A DNA stretch of 64,000 nucleotides from VFZN01 sp964619705 (GTDB lineage Bacteria; Acidobacteriota; Vicinamibacteria; Vicinamibacterales; UBA2999), in NCBI GenBank assembly GCA_964619705.1, contig CAZUGF010000001.1, forward strand, positions 124,001 to 188,000, written 5' to 3'. Below are positions 34,577 through 43,207 of the stretch, piece by piece (within the stretch, counting starts at the first letter, position 1; each line of letters begins with the position of its first letter). The notes under the pieces were generated by a model that saw only the letters and a program-made list of their open reading frames with translations, had not been told where the DNA came from and ran no database searches. The translations under genes and the position numbers were made by a program.

Positions 34577-34975
34577 CTATTCCGCCCGCAGCGCCACGGC
34601 GGGGTCGGCGGCCGCTGCGCGCCGGACCGGCGCCCAGCACGCGGCAAGGAGAACGGCGGCCAGGAGCAGGACCGTCGCCCCGAACGACACGGGATCCATC
34701 GGATCGACTCCGACCAGCAGGCCGCGCGCCAGCGATGCCGCGCCCACCGACAGGCCCAGTCCCAGGAGCGCTCCCCCGACGGCGAGCCACGCCGCCTGCC
34801 GCATCACCATGGCCCGCACGGTGATCCCGGATGCCCCGGGTGCCATCCGGATGGCGATCTCGCGCGTGCGCTGGACGACGAGAAACGCCATCAGGCCGTA
34901 GAGACCGAGCGCGGAGAGCAGGAGGCCCACCGTCCCTGCACTCCCCGCAATCCAGGCCGCGAGGCGCTGCGACTC
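34577..34975 (-). pseudogene. C-terminal remnant of an ADOP permease
   Basis: About 130 residues match the last FtsX core of ADOP permeases: ALGLYGLMAFLVVQRTREIA, IRMAPGASG and the terminal PVRRAAAADPAVALRAE. The rest of the roughly 800-residue protein is missing upstream. The frame continues only into an unrelated Arg/Pro-rich stretch to 35050. A TTCA palindrome at 35075 sits about 100 bases from the break. The missing 5' part was not found elsewhere in the window. Most likely this is a decayed copy. Confidence 0.85.
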
Positions 34976-35074
34976 CGGAGCAGGAGGCGGAGGGCGAGTC
35001 GCACGTTCGAGGCTGTCTGCACGTGCACTTTGACACCCCCGGCCGCGCATCGGTTCAGCACGGCGGAACCGCAG

Positions 35075-35094
35075 GGCGGGTCTTCAGACCCGCC
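35075..35094. repeat. Dispersed palindrome, TTCA loop, stem GGCGGGTC
   Basis: GGCGGGTC (35075-35082), loop TTCA, GACCCGCC (35087-35094) is a perfect 8-bp stem. It lies near the broken 5' end of the ADOP remnant. The surrounding 35051-35257 holds no gene. Confidence 0.85.
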
Positions 35095-35257
35095 TGGGTT
35101 GAGCCCCCCGCTGGGTTCCCACACCGCGATGTAACGCCGGCCGTCCGGGGCTCACCAGTCTTCAGACGCGAGCGTCCTCCGGGCTCGGGCCGCCTGCCGA
35201 CCCGGGTCATGACGGAATCGCGGCCGATGTGTCGCTGCCAGAGTCAAGGAGGTTCAC

Positions 35258-35305
35258 ATGCGCAGACACGGGCTGATTATCTGGGGCGAGGTGCGCGAGC
35301 GATAA
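35258..35305 (+). CDS. Candidate leader ORF upstream of heme A synthase
   Basis: A 15-codon ORF (MRRHGLIIWGEVRER) has a perfect AAGGAGG six bases upstream and ends in TAA that overlaps an ATG (TAATG). The heme A synthase GTG lies eight bases further and has no ribosome site of its own. It may couple translation of the enzyme, or the strong site may mark a different start region. No regulation is known. Confidence 0.35.
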   Translation: MRRHGLIIWGEVRER

Positions 35306-35312
35306 TGGTGAG

Positions 35313-36251
35313 GTGCGTGCCTCACTGACATCCTTCCAACGGCTCGCCCTCTCGACGACCGCGATTACCTACCTGCTCATCCTCGTCGGAGGCCTCGTCC
35401 GGGCCTCCGGCGCGGGTCTCGGCTGCCCGGACTGGCCCCGGTGCTTCGGATACTGGACGCCGCCGGCGTCCGTCGCCGACCTGCCGCCGCAATTCGATCC
35501 GTCGCAGTTCAACCCGACGCTGATGTGGACGGAGTACCTCAACCGCCTGCTCGGCGTGACCGTCGGGTTTTTCGTCATCGCCACCGCCATCTCCGCGTGG
35601 CGTCACCACCGCAGGGAGCCGAGAATCCTGTGGACCGCTGTCGCGGCCGTGCTCCTCACCGGATACCAGGGCTGGCTCGGCGGGCGCGTTGTCGCGCACG
35701 AACTGGCGCCATGGATCGTCACCGTCCACATGCTCGTGGCCCTGGTGATCGTGTCGCTGCTGCTCTACGGGGCCGTGTACGCGTTCTACGTGCCGCGGCC
35801 ATCGGACGCCGCCAGGCACGCGCCGGCGGGCGCGGGGCGCCGCGGCCTGAGCGGTCTCATCATTGCCCTCATCCTTGTCACGCTCGTGCAGGTCGCCGTC
35901 GGCACGCAGGTGCGCGAAGGCGTCGATCACGCGCTCGACGCCGGTATCCCACGCGCGGGCGCGCTGGCGACCGTCGGCGCCGTGGACGGGCTGCACCGCG
36001 ACGCCGCCCTTGCGGTGGCGGTCCTGGCCATCGGGCTCCTGTGGATGGTCAGGCGCAACCCGACGCGGACCCCTGTCATCGTGCGGTGGTCGTGGCTGGT
36101 CGTCGTCCTCGCGGGCACCCAGATCCTGCTCGGCGCCGTGATGGCCTACGTGTCGCTGGCGCCGGCGGCCCAGGTGCTCCACCTCACCGTCGCCTCGCTG
36201 CTGCTGGGCGCCCAGACCGTCGCCCTGCTGGTGACGTGGTGGGACTGGTGA
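35313..36251 (+). CDS. ctaA: Heme A synthase (CtaA/Cox15)
   Basis: This 312-residue eight-helix membrane enzyme oxidises heme O to heme A for cytochrome oxidase. The N-terminal helix and loop read TYLLILVGGLVRASGAGLGC and PDWPRCFG, with the loop cysteines Cys38 and Cys44. Heme-ligand histidines are seen at His139 (VTVHMLVAL), His228 (GLHRDAAL) and His290 (VLHLTVAS). The first ligand position, usually His in EYxHR, is Asn77 in WTEYLNRLLG. The start is a GTG at 35313, chosen because it gives the normal N terminus; its ribosome site is poor. No other oxidase genes are in the window. Confidence 0.93.
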   Translation: MRASLTSFQRLALSTTAITYLLILVGGLVRASGAGLGCPDWPRCFGYWTPPASVADLPPQFDPSQFNPTLMWTEYLNRLLGVTVGFFVIATAISAWRHHRREPRILWTAVAAVLLTGYQGWLGGRVVAHELAPWIVTVHMLVALVIVSLLLYGAVYAFYVPRPSDAARHAPAGAGRRGLSGLIIALILVTLVQVAVGTQVREGVDHALDAGIPRAGALATVGAVDGLHRDAALAVAVLAIGLLWMVRRNPTRTPVIVRWSWLVVVLAGTQILLGAVMAYVSLAPAAQVLHLTVASLLLGAQTVALLVTWWDW

Positions 36252-36344
36252 CCGGATTGACGGGCTGAGTGGGCCACGTCCCGACGGCTGCGCCGAGTTG
36301 CGAGCGCGCCGAACCGCGGGCCGGCGCCCGGCATCTCAACGAGA

Positions 36345-36363
36345 GGCGGCTGCGGGAGCCGCC
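36345..36363. repeat. GC-rich hairpin upstream of DUF1684 gene
   Basis: GGCGGCT (36345-36351) pairs with AGCCGCC (36357-36363) around a 5-base loop. It lies between the heme A synthase stop and the next start. It may end ctaA transcription; it lacks the TTCA loop of the palindrome family. Confidence 0.45.
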
Positions 36364-36386
36364 GTCTACGGGGAGGTGAGTATAAG

Positions 36387-37304
36387 ATGGCGCGCATGAA
36401 CGGCTTCGTCCTCATGGCGGCCCTGCTCGGCGTGGTCGCGTTCGCGTGGGAGTCCCGGGCCCAGGGCGCCTACGACAGGGATGCCCTCAACACGTTCCGC
36501 GAGGGGCGTGTGAAGACGCTGCTGGCCGAGGATGGCTGGTTTACTGTCGCCGGTCTCCACTTCCTGAGCCCCGGCGAGAACCGCTTCGGCTCCGGCCCCC
36601 TCAACGACATCGTCCTCGACTTTCCTGGGGTGCCCGCGCAGGCGGGCGTGGTCACGATGAGCGGCACGGACGTGACGATCCGCGCCGCCGAGGGGCAGCA
36701 GCTCGTCTACAACGGCGAGCCCGCACGCGAAGGGGTGCTCCGGTTGAGCGCCGAGGGGCGTCCGGCGGATACCGTCCGCTACGGCGGCGTGTCCTTCTTC
36801 CTGCACTACAGCGGGCCGCGCCTGGCCCTGCGGGTCCGGAACACGGAGGCGCCGCTCCGCGTGGACTTCAAGGGCCTCAACTGGTACGAGCCGGATCCGG
36901 CCTTCCGGGTCATCGGTGCCTTCACGCCCCAGGCGGAGTCGAAGGTCGTGCAGGCGCCGAACATCCTCGGCGACCTCGAGCCGTTTACCGTCGCCGGGAC
37001 CGTGACGTTCGATCTCGGGGGCGCGACGCACACGATGGAGGCATGGACCGCCGGCGAGCAGTTGTGGTTCGTGTTCCGGGACCTGACGAGCAGCGACACG
37101 ACGTATCCCTCGGCGCGATTCCTCTACACGCCCGCCGCGAAGGACGGGCAGGTCGTGCTGGACTTCAACTACGCCCGCAACCCGCCGTGCGCCTATAACC
37201 CCTGGACCACGTGTCCGCTGCCGCCGGGGATGAACCGCCTGTCGGTCCGCGTGGACGCCGGCGAGAAGCGCTACTTCACGGACGGGACCGAACCACGGAA
37301 GTAG
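36387..37304 (+). CDS. Exported DUF1684 protein
   Basis: This 305-residue protein has a signal peptide (FVLMAALLGVVAFAWESRAQ) and the DUF1684 core. The opening DGWFTVAGLHFLSPGENRFG is typical, and so is the terminal NYARNPPCAYNPWTTCPLPP motif with two conserved cysteines. DUF1684 has no established function. GGGGAGG lies ten bases before ATG 36387; ATG 36396 is an alternative. Its 3' end overlaps the LysE-type frame by 94 bases, so the two may be co-transcribed. Confidence 0.92.
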   Translation: MARMNGFVLMAALLGVVAFAWESRAQGAYDRDALNTFREGRVKTLLAEDGWFTVAGLHFLSPGENRFGSGPLNDIVLDFPGVPAQAGVVTMSGTDVTIRAAEGQQLVYNGEPAREGVLRLSAEGRPADTVRYGGVSFFLHYSGPRLALRVRNTEAPLRVDFKGLNWYEPDPAFRVIGAFTPQAESKVVQAPNILGDLEPFTVAGTVTFDLGGATHTMEAWTAGEQLWFVFRDLTSSDTTYPSARFLYTPAAKDGQVVLDFNYARNPPCAYNPWTTCPLPPGMNRLSVRVDAGEKRYFTDGTEPRK

Positions 37305-37933
37305 GGCTCGCCGCCTACATCGCCGTCGCCGCCGTCCTGGTCCTGACGCCCGGATCGACGACGGCGGTCGTCGTCCGGAACACGCTGGGCGGGGGACCGC
37401 GGGCCGGCCTGGCCGTCGCGGGCGGCGCCGCGCTTGCCAATGCCTCGCATGCGGCCGCGGCGGGCCTGGGGCTGGCGGTGCTGGTGGCGCGGTGGCCGCG
37501 GGTGCTGGACGGCATGCGGATCGCCGGCGCGGTGTACCTGGCATTCCTGGGTGCCGGAAGCCTGCGGCGGGCGATGGTCCCCGTGGCTCCGGCGGCGGGC
37601 GCCGTGCCCGTCCTCGAGGCCGGGATGTCGTCCGCCGGCGCCGCGGCGGACGGCTGGGGCAGTTTCCGCGAAGGGCTGACCGTCAACCTGCTGAACCCGG
37701 CGATTGCCACCTTCTACCTGGTGGTGGTCCCGACGTTCGTGCCCGCGGCGGCGCCGCGCGGGTACTTCGCCTGGCTGGCCGCGTTCCATGTGAGCCTGGC
37801 GTTCGTGTGTCATGCCGCCTGGGCGGCGGCCCTCGGCCGCGTGAGTGGCTGGCTGACCCGCCCGCCGGCGCGGCGCGTGCTCGAGGCGGCGACCGGCGTT
37901 GCGCTGCTGGGCCTGGCCGTCAGCATCCTGTAA
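37211..37933 (+). CDS. LysE/RhtB-family amino acid exporter
   Basis: This membrane exporter has six expected helices. The family opening AAYIAVAAVLVLTPGSTTAV is present, with GLAVAGGAALANASHAAAAG and NLLNPAIATFYLVVVPTFVP following. The usual N terminus would begin just before LAAY, near 37306. No ATG, GTG or TTG occurs there in frame; the nearest is GTG 37211, 94 bases inside the DUF1684 gene. Either the protein carries a 30-residue extension or a rare start codon is used. Substrates of the family are basic amino acids, homoserine or threonine. Confidence 0.82.
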   Translation: MSAAAGDEPPVGPRGRRREALLHGRDRTTEVGLAAYIAVAAVLVLTPGSTTAVVVRNTLGGGPRAGLAVAGGAALANASHAAAAGLGLAVLVARWPRVLDGMRIAGAVYLAFLGAGSLRRAMVPVAPAAGAVPVLEAGMSSAGAAADGWGSFREGLTVNLLNPAIATFYLVVVPTFVPAAAPRGYFAWLAAFHVSLAFVCHAAWAAALGRVSGWLTRPPARRVLEAATGVALLGLAVSIL

Positions 37934-37981
37934 AACACGGCCCGCCCGGCGTTACATTTCGTTACATCGCGGCCGGGACGC

Positions 37982-37987
37982 TACACT
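37982..37987 (+). promoter_or_regulatory. Candidate -10 box giving a near-leaderless otsB transcript
   Basis: TACACT ends only six bases before the otsB ATG at 37994, and no Shine-Dalgarno is present. Transcription starting 6-8 bases after the box would begin at or next to the start codon. Two GTTACAT repeats (about 37951 and 37961) lie upstream. No strong -35 box is seen. Confidence 0.4.
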
Positions 37988-37993
37988 AGATGG

Positions 37994-38773
37994 ATGCTTG
38001 CTGATGTCCAGCAGGCCATCGAAGGGCTTCCACGCGACGAACCACTGATCGTTCTGGCGGACTTCGACGGCACGCTGGCGGAATTTCACCCCAATCCAGC
38101 GGCGCCCATGCTCACCGAGATCCGGCGCGAATGGCTCCGGGACATCGCCGCGCAGCCCCTGACCTTTGCGGGAATCGTGAGCGGCCGCCGCATTGCCGAC
38201 CTGAGGCGGAGGGCCTCCCTGCCCCCCCACTGCTACTACGCCGGGCTGCACGGCATGGAGATCGAACAGGCGGGCCGGCGGTGGCAGCACCCGCACCTCG
38301 ATCTGGCGCGCGCCGATGTCCAGGCGCTGTTTCCGGTGCTCGAGACGGTGGTGGAGCAGTATCCCGGCGCCCTGCTCGAGGACAAGAGCGTTTCGGTGGC
38401 CGTGCACGTCCGGGCGGTGGCCTACGACAAGCGCGCGGAGGCCCTGGCCGTTGCGGAGGCGTGTGCGGCGCCGTGGCTCGCGTCGGGGCGCCTGCGCCGG
38501 CTCGAGGGCTCTCTGGTCGTCGAGTTCCTGCCGAACCTGGCGTGCCACAAGGGCGATGCCACGGAGTGGATCGTGGAGGACGTGCAGGCCCGGACGGGGC
38601 TTCGGGCCTGGGTCGTGTTCCTGGGTGATGATGTGACGGATGAGGATGCGTTCCGGGCGATTACACGGGGCCTGGGCGTGCTCGTAGGATCCCGCCAGAC
38701 GGCGGCCTCGCACCAACTGGACGGTATTGCGGACGTCGACACGCTCTTGAGGTGGTTGACCGCGAGAAAGTAA
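37994..38773 (+). CDS. otsB: Trehalose-6-phosphate phosphatase
   Basis: This 259-residue HAD phosphatase removes phosphate from trehalose-6-phosphate. The catalytic motif is VLADFDGTLAEF with nucleophile Asp23 and acid/base Asp25. GIVSGRRIADLRR and GLHGMEIE are family markers, and GDATEWIVED with VVFLGDDVTDEDAF are motifs III and IV. There is no signal peptide. It lies 14 bases upstream of otsA, so the two form a trehalose synthesis operon with the phosphatase first, the reverse of the reaction order. The start lacks a ribosome site (see the promoter entry). Confidence 0.95.
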   Translation: MLADVQQAIEGLPRDEPLIVLADFDGTLAEFHPNPAAPMLTEIRREWLRDIAAQPLTFAGIVSGRRIADLRRRASLPPHCYYAGLHGMEIEQAGRRWQHPHLDLARADVQALFPVLETVVEQYPGALLEDKSVSVAVHVRAVAYDKRAEALAVAEACAAPWLASGRLRRLEGSLVVEFLPNLACHKGDATEWIVEDVQARTGLRAWVVFLGDDVTDEDAFRAITRGLGVLVGSRQTAASHQLDGIADVDTLLRWLTARK

Positions 38774-38787
38774 GGTGTCGAAGAACG

Positions 38788-40314
<1,527 letters not shown>

Positions 40315-40332
40315 CCCGAACCATTTCATGAG

Positions 40333-40357
40333 GCCCGGAGTGGTTCGCCCTCCGGGC
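40333..40357 (+). terminator. Hairpin after otsA
   Basis: GCCCGGAG (40333-40340) pairs perfectly with CTCCGGGC (40350-40357) over a 9-base loop, 18 bases after the otsA stop. No T tract follows. Confidence 0.5.
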
Positions 40358-40430
40358 TCCGGCCCCCGGCGGGCCTCCGCTCAGGGCTGGCGCGATCGGG
40401 CTCGCCTGTCGTTATCATGGGACTGCTGAC

Positions 40431-41195
40431 ATGACCCGACACGTACATCATCTTGCTCTCGCCACGCTCCTCACGTTCCTCGTTCCCGCCCTCGCACGCG
40501 GCCAGGCGCCGGCGGCGCAGCCCGACGAGCCGCCTCCACCTCCGCCGGGGTGGACCGGATCCTTCGGCGCGGGCCTGGCCCTCACCCAGGGCAACAGCGA
40601 CACGTCGACCGTGAACGTGGCCTACGACGTCCTCCGCGACACCGGCTCGAACGTGCTGTTCAAGAGCGCGGGCCTCTACATCCGGGGCGAGTCGGAGGGC
40701 ACGCGGACCACCGACCGCCTGTCCCTGGACGCCCGTGTCGATCGCAAGCTGTCGGAGCGCGCGTCGCTCTTCGGCCAGCTGGCGTACCTGAGCGACGAGT
40801 TCAAGGAGATCGACTACCTGGCCTCGCCCGCGATCGGCGCCTCTTACTTCCTGGCGAAGAACGAGCGGACCGAGCTGGCCGTCGACGGCGGCGTCGGCAT
40901 GGTGTGGGAGAAGAACGCCGGCCGCAGCGTCCAGACGGACGGCGCCGTGGTGGCCGGTCAGACCTTCAAGCTCGTGCTGAGCGAGACCGCCACGTTCACC
41001 GAGCGCTCGAGCGCCCTGTGGAAGATGGGCGACTTCGACGACGGCCTGTATGTCTTCGGCGTCGCGCTCGCGGCCAGCGTGACGACGCACACGCAGATCA
41101 AGGCCGAGCTGCTCAACACCTTCAAGAACAGGCCGCCCGACGACGTGAAGAAGAACGACGTCGCGGTGCTGCTCTCGTTCGTCTACACGTACTGA
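40431..41195 (+). CDS. DUF481 (YdiY-like) outer-membrane beta-barrel protein
   Basis: This 254-residue protein has a signal peptide (residues 1-24), a Pro-rich linker (PDEPPPPPPGWTG) and a DUF481 barrel. The pattern GWTGSFGAGLALTQGNSDTS and alternating strands such as SLFGQLAYLSDEFKEIDYLA are typical, and the protein ends in the aromatic LLSFVYTY expected of an outer-membrane barrel. The function of DUF481 proteins is unknown. TATCAT at about 40413 may be its -10 box. It converges on the YfiT-type gene, with nine bases between the stops. Confidence 0.9.
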   Translation: MTRHVHHLALATLLTFLVPALARGQAPAAQPDEPPPPPPGWTGSFGAGLALTQGNSDTSTVNVAYDVLRDTGSNVLFKSAGLYIRGESEGTRTTDRLSLDARVDRKLSERASLFGQLAYLSDEFKEIDYLASPAIGASYFLAKNERTELAVDGGVGMVWEKNAGRSVQTDGAVVAGQTFKLVLSETATFTERSSALWKMGDFDDGLYVFGVALAASVTTHTQIKAELLNTFKNRPPDDVKKNDVAVLLSFVYTY

Positions 41196-41204
41196 CGCCG
41201 CGGC

Positions 41205-41717
41205 TTACGCCCGCTCGACGAGGCGGAGGTGCCCGATGTGATGCCGGCCGTGCCAGGCATACATCTGGAGCAGCCAGTCGATCGAGACGGGGCCGTGGTC
41301 CGGGTGCACGGCGGTCCGGGCGAAGTCGTCCGGGCCGAGCGCACGGAGCACGGCGTGCAGCCGGCGATGGAGGCCCTCCAGGATCGCGAGGGACACGGAC
41401 GGGTCCTCCGTCCGCCCGTCCACCAGGTTGGCCCACTGATCCTGCTCGTACGGCTTGATCGGCGGGTTCTCCTCCGTCAGCGCCAGCTTGATGCGGATGT
41501 AGGCGTTCAGATGGCTGTCGGCGACGTGGTGGACGACCTGCCGCGCCGTCCAGCCGCCCTCCCGATACGGCGTGTCCAGGCGATCCGTCCCGAGGGACGC
41601 GACCGCCGGCCTGATCTCGGACGGCAGGGCGCCGATGGCGGCAATCCAGGCCGCGCGCTTCTCCGGCGTGACGGCCGCGTCGAACTCGAATCGACCGGTG
41701 GGGTACCGTGGGTCCAT
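41205..41717 (-). CDS. YfiT-type DinB-superfamily thiol transferase
   Basis: This 170-residue metal-dependent four-helix protein belongs to the YfiT/bacillithiol S-transferase group. It begins DPRYPTGRFEFDAAVTPEKR, a YfiT hallmark. The three histidine ligands are seen in ARQVVHHVADSHLNAYIRIK and MYAWHGRHHIGHL, and IKPYEQDQWANL is also typical. Bacillithiol production is not shown for this organism, so the thiol is unknown. ATG 41717 is preferred to 41771 because the extension covers the divergent promoter of the sigma factor gene. Confidence 0.92.
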   Translation of the reverse strand: MDPRYPTGRFEFDAAVTPEKRAAWIAAIGALPSEIRPAVASLGTDRLDTPYREGGWTARQVVHHVADSHLNAYIRIKLALTEENPPIKPYEQDQWANLVDGRTEDPSVSLAILEGLHRRLHAVLRALGPDDFARTAVHPDHGPVSIDWLLQMYAWHGRHHIGHLRLVERA

Positions 41718-41746
41718 GGGCCGATCATACGGCGAACACCCGGCCC

Positions 41747-41769
41747 AACCAATTCCGCTGACCCCCGTC
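41747..41769 (+). promoter_or_regulatory. Candidate ECF-type promoter of the sigma factor gene
   Basis: AACC (41747-41750) and CGTC (41766-41769) are spaced by 15 bases, as in many ECF sigma promoters with an AAC -35 core and a CGTC -10 core. The start codon follows 12 bases later. Self-activation by the encoded sigma factor is inferred, not shown. Confidence 0.35.
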
Positions 41770-41781
41770 AAAGAAACAGGG

Positions 41782-42345
41782 ATGCAGGAAGCCGACCGGA
41801 TCGCGGTGGCCCGGGCGTCGGCGGGCGACTCGGACGCCTTCCGCGCCCTCGTCGAGTGCCACAGCCGCTACCTGTTCTCCGTGGCCCAGCGGCTCACGGG
41901 GAGTGCGGCGGATGCCGAGGATGCCGTCCAGGAGGCCTGGCTCAAGGCCCACCGGCAGCTCGCACGGTTCGAGCAGCGCGCGGACGTCCGGACCTGGCTC
42001 CACCGGATCACGGTCAACTGCGCGATCGATCTCATCCGCGCCCGCCGCCATCGCGAGCTGGCCCACGACCCGGCGGACCTCGAGCAGGGACCGCTGAGCG
42101 AACGCGGGAGCGGCCGCCAGGCGACACCGGAGCGGCTGGCCGAGAGCGGACAGATCGGGGAGCGCGTGACGGCGGCCATGTCCGCGCTGACGGCGCTCGA
42201 GCGCGCCGCCTTCACGCTCCGGCACATGGAAGGCATGTCGATCGACGAGGTGGGCGCGGCCCTGGGGCTCAAGACGAGCGCCGCCAAGCACAGCATCTTC
42301 CGCGCGGTGCGCAAGATGCGCGTCGCCCTCGAACCGGTGGCGTGA
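41782..42345 (+). CDS. ECF (sigma-70 family, group 4) RNA polymerase sigma factor
   Basis: This 187-residue sigma factor has region 2 at about residues 22-90 (FRALVECHSRYLFSVAQRLT, DAEDAVQEAWLKAHRQLARF, RTWLHRITVNCAIDLIRARR). Region 4 is at about 128-180 (ALERAAFTLRHMEGMSIDEV, AALGLKTSAAKHSIFRAVRK). It lies 16 bases upstream of a zf-HC2 anti-sigma gene and heads an operon with two HEAT-repeat proteins and a 29-residue-repeat protein. The ATG at 41782 follows an AGGG ribosome site; a longer frame overlaps the divergent gene. The regulon is unknown. Confidence 0.95.
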   Translation: MQEADRIAVARASAGDSDAFRALVECHSRYLFSVAQRLTGSAADAEDAVQEAWLKAHRQLARFEQRADVRTWLHRITVNCAIDLIRARRHRELAHDPADLEQGPLSERGSGRQATPERLAESGQIGERVTAAMSALTALERAAFTLRHMEGMSIDEVGAALGLKTSAAKHSIFRAVRKMRVALEPVA

Positions 42346-42361
42346 CCAGGGACCTGGACCG

Positions 42362-43183
42362 ATGACACACGATCACCCCGCGGCCCCCGGCGGCCACCTG
42401 AGCGAGGACGCACTGGTCCTCCACTACTACGCGGACACCGAGCCGGACCTGCGGCCGTCGGTCGAGGCGCACCTGGCGGCCTGCGAGGAGTGCCGCGCCG
42501 CGCTCACGCGCCTGACCCAGGTCCTCGCCCTCGTCGAGTCGCACGTGGACACGCCCGCGCCGGATGGGTTCGAGCGCGTGATGTGGGCGCGCGTCCAGGA
42601 GCAGCTGCCCGCGTCGCGAGCGGCCGGATGGCGGCGATGGCTCCTGCCGCGATCCCTCACGCTGGCGGGCGCCGCGGCAGTACTGGTGCTGGCGGCGTTC
42701 GTGGCCGGCCGATGGTCGAGCGGTCCGCCAGGCCCGCCAGGTCCGGGGGCCCCGGTGACGCCGGCGGATCCCTCGGCGACGCCGTCCGCCGCGCCCGGCT
42801 CCGCACCGGATCGCGTGCTCCTCGTGGCGGTGGGCGAACACCTGGACCGCTCGCAGATGGTCCTCGTGGAGCTCCTCAACCAGGAGCCCGGGGCGGGGAT
42901 CGGGCCCGCGGGCGATCGCGAGCGGGCCGCGGATCTCGTGGCCGCGAACCGCCTGATTCGGCAGTCCGCGGATCTCGCGGGCGAAGCCGCCGTCTCCGGC
43001 GTGCTGGACGACCTGGAGCGCGTGCTCATCGAGATCGCGAACGGGTCGGACGAGACCTCCGCGGAGGAGCTGCAGCAGCTCCGGACGCGCATCGAATCGC
43101 GCGGCATCCTGTTCCGGATGCGCGTGATCACATCGGACGTCCGGGAGCGGCAGCAGTACCGTCCCGGCGTGCCGCGTACCTAG
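42362..43183 (+). CDS. Anti-sigma factor with zf-HC2 domain
   Basis: This 273-residue membrane protein has the zinc anti-sigma motif His37-x3-Cys41-x2-Cys44 (EAHLAACEECRAAL). A membrane helix lies at about residues 99-116 and is followed by a Pro/Gly-rich linker (SSGPPGPPGPGAP). The C-terminal periplasmic part is helical (residues 150-260: LLVAVGEHLDRSQMVLVELL, RIESRGILFRMRVI). It should hold the upstream ECF sigma factor inactive until a periplasmic signal arrives. It is 16 bases after the sigma gene. Confidence 0.93.
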   Translation: MTHDHPAAPGGHLSEDALVLHYYADTEPDLRPSVEAHLAACEECRAALTRLTQVLALVESHVDTPAPDGFERVMWARVQEQLPASRAAGWRRWLLPRSLTLAGAAAVLVLAAFVAGRWSSGPPGPPGPGAPVTPADPSATPSAAPGSAPDRVLLVAVGEHLDRSQMVLVELLNQEPGAGIGPAGDRERAADLVAANRLIRQSADLAGEAAVSGVLDDLERVLIEIANGSDETSAEELQQLRTRIESRGILFRMRVITSDVRERQQYRPGVPRT

Positions 43184-43207
43184 CCCGGACGATCAGGAGT
43201 CGCATTC

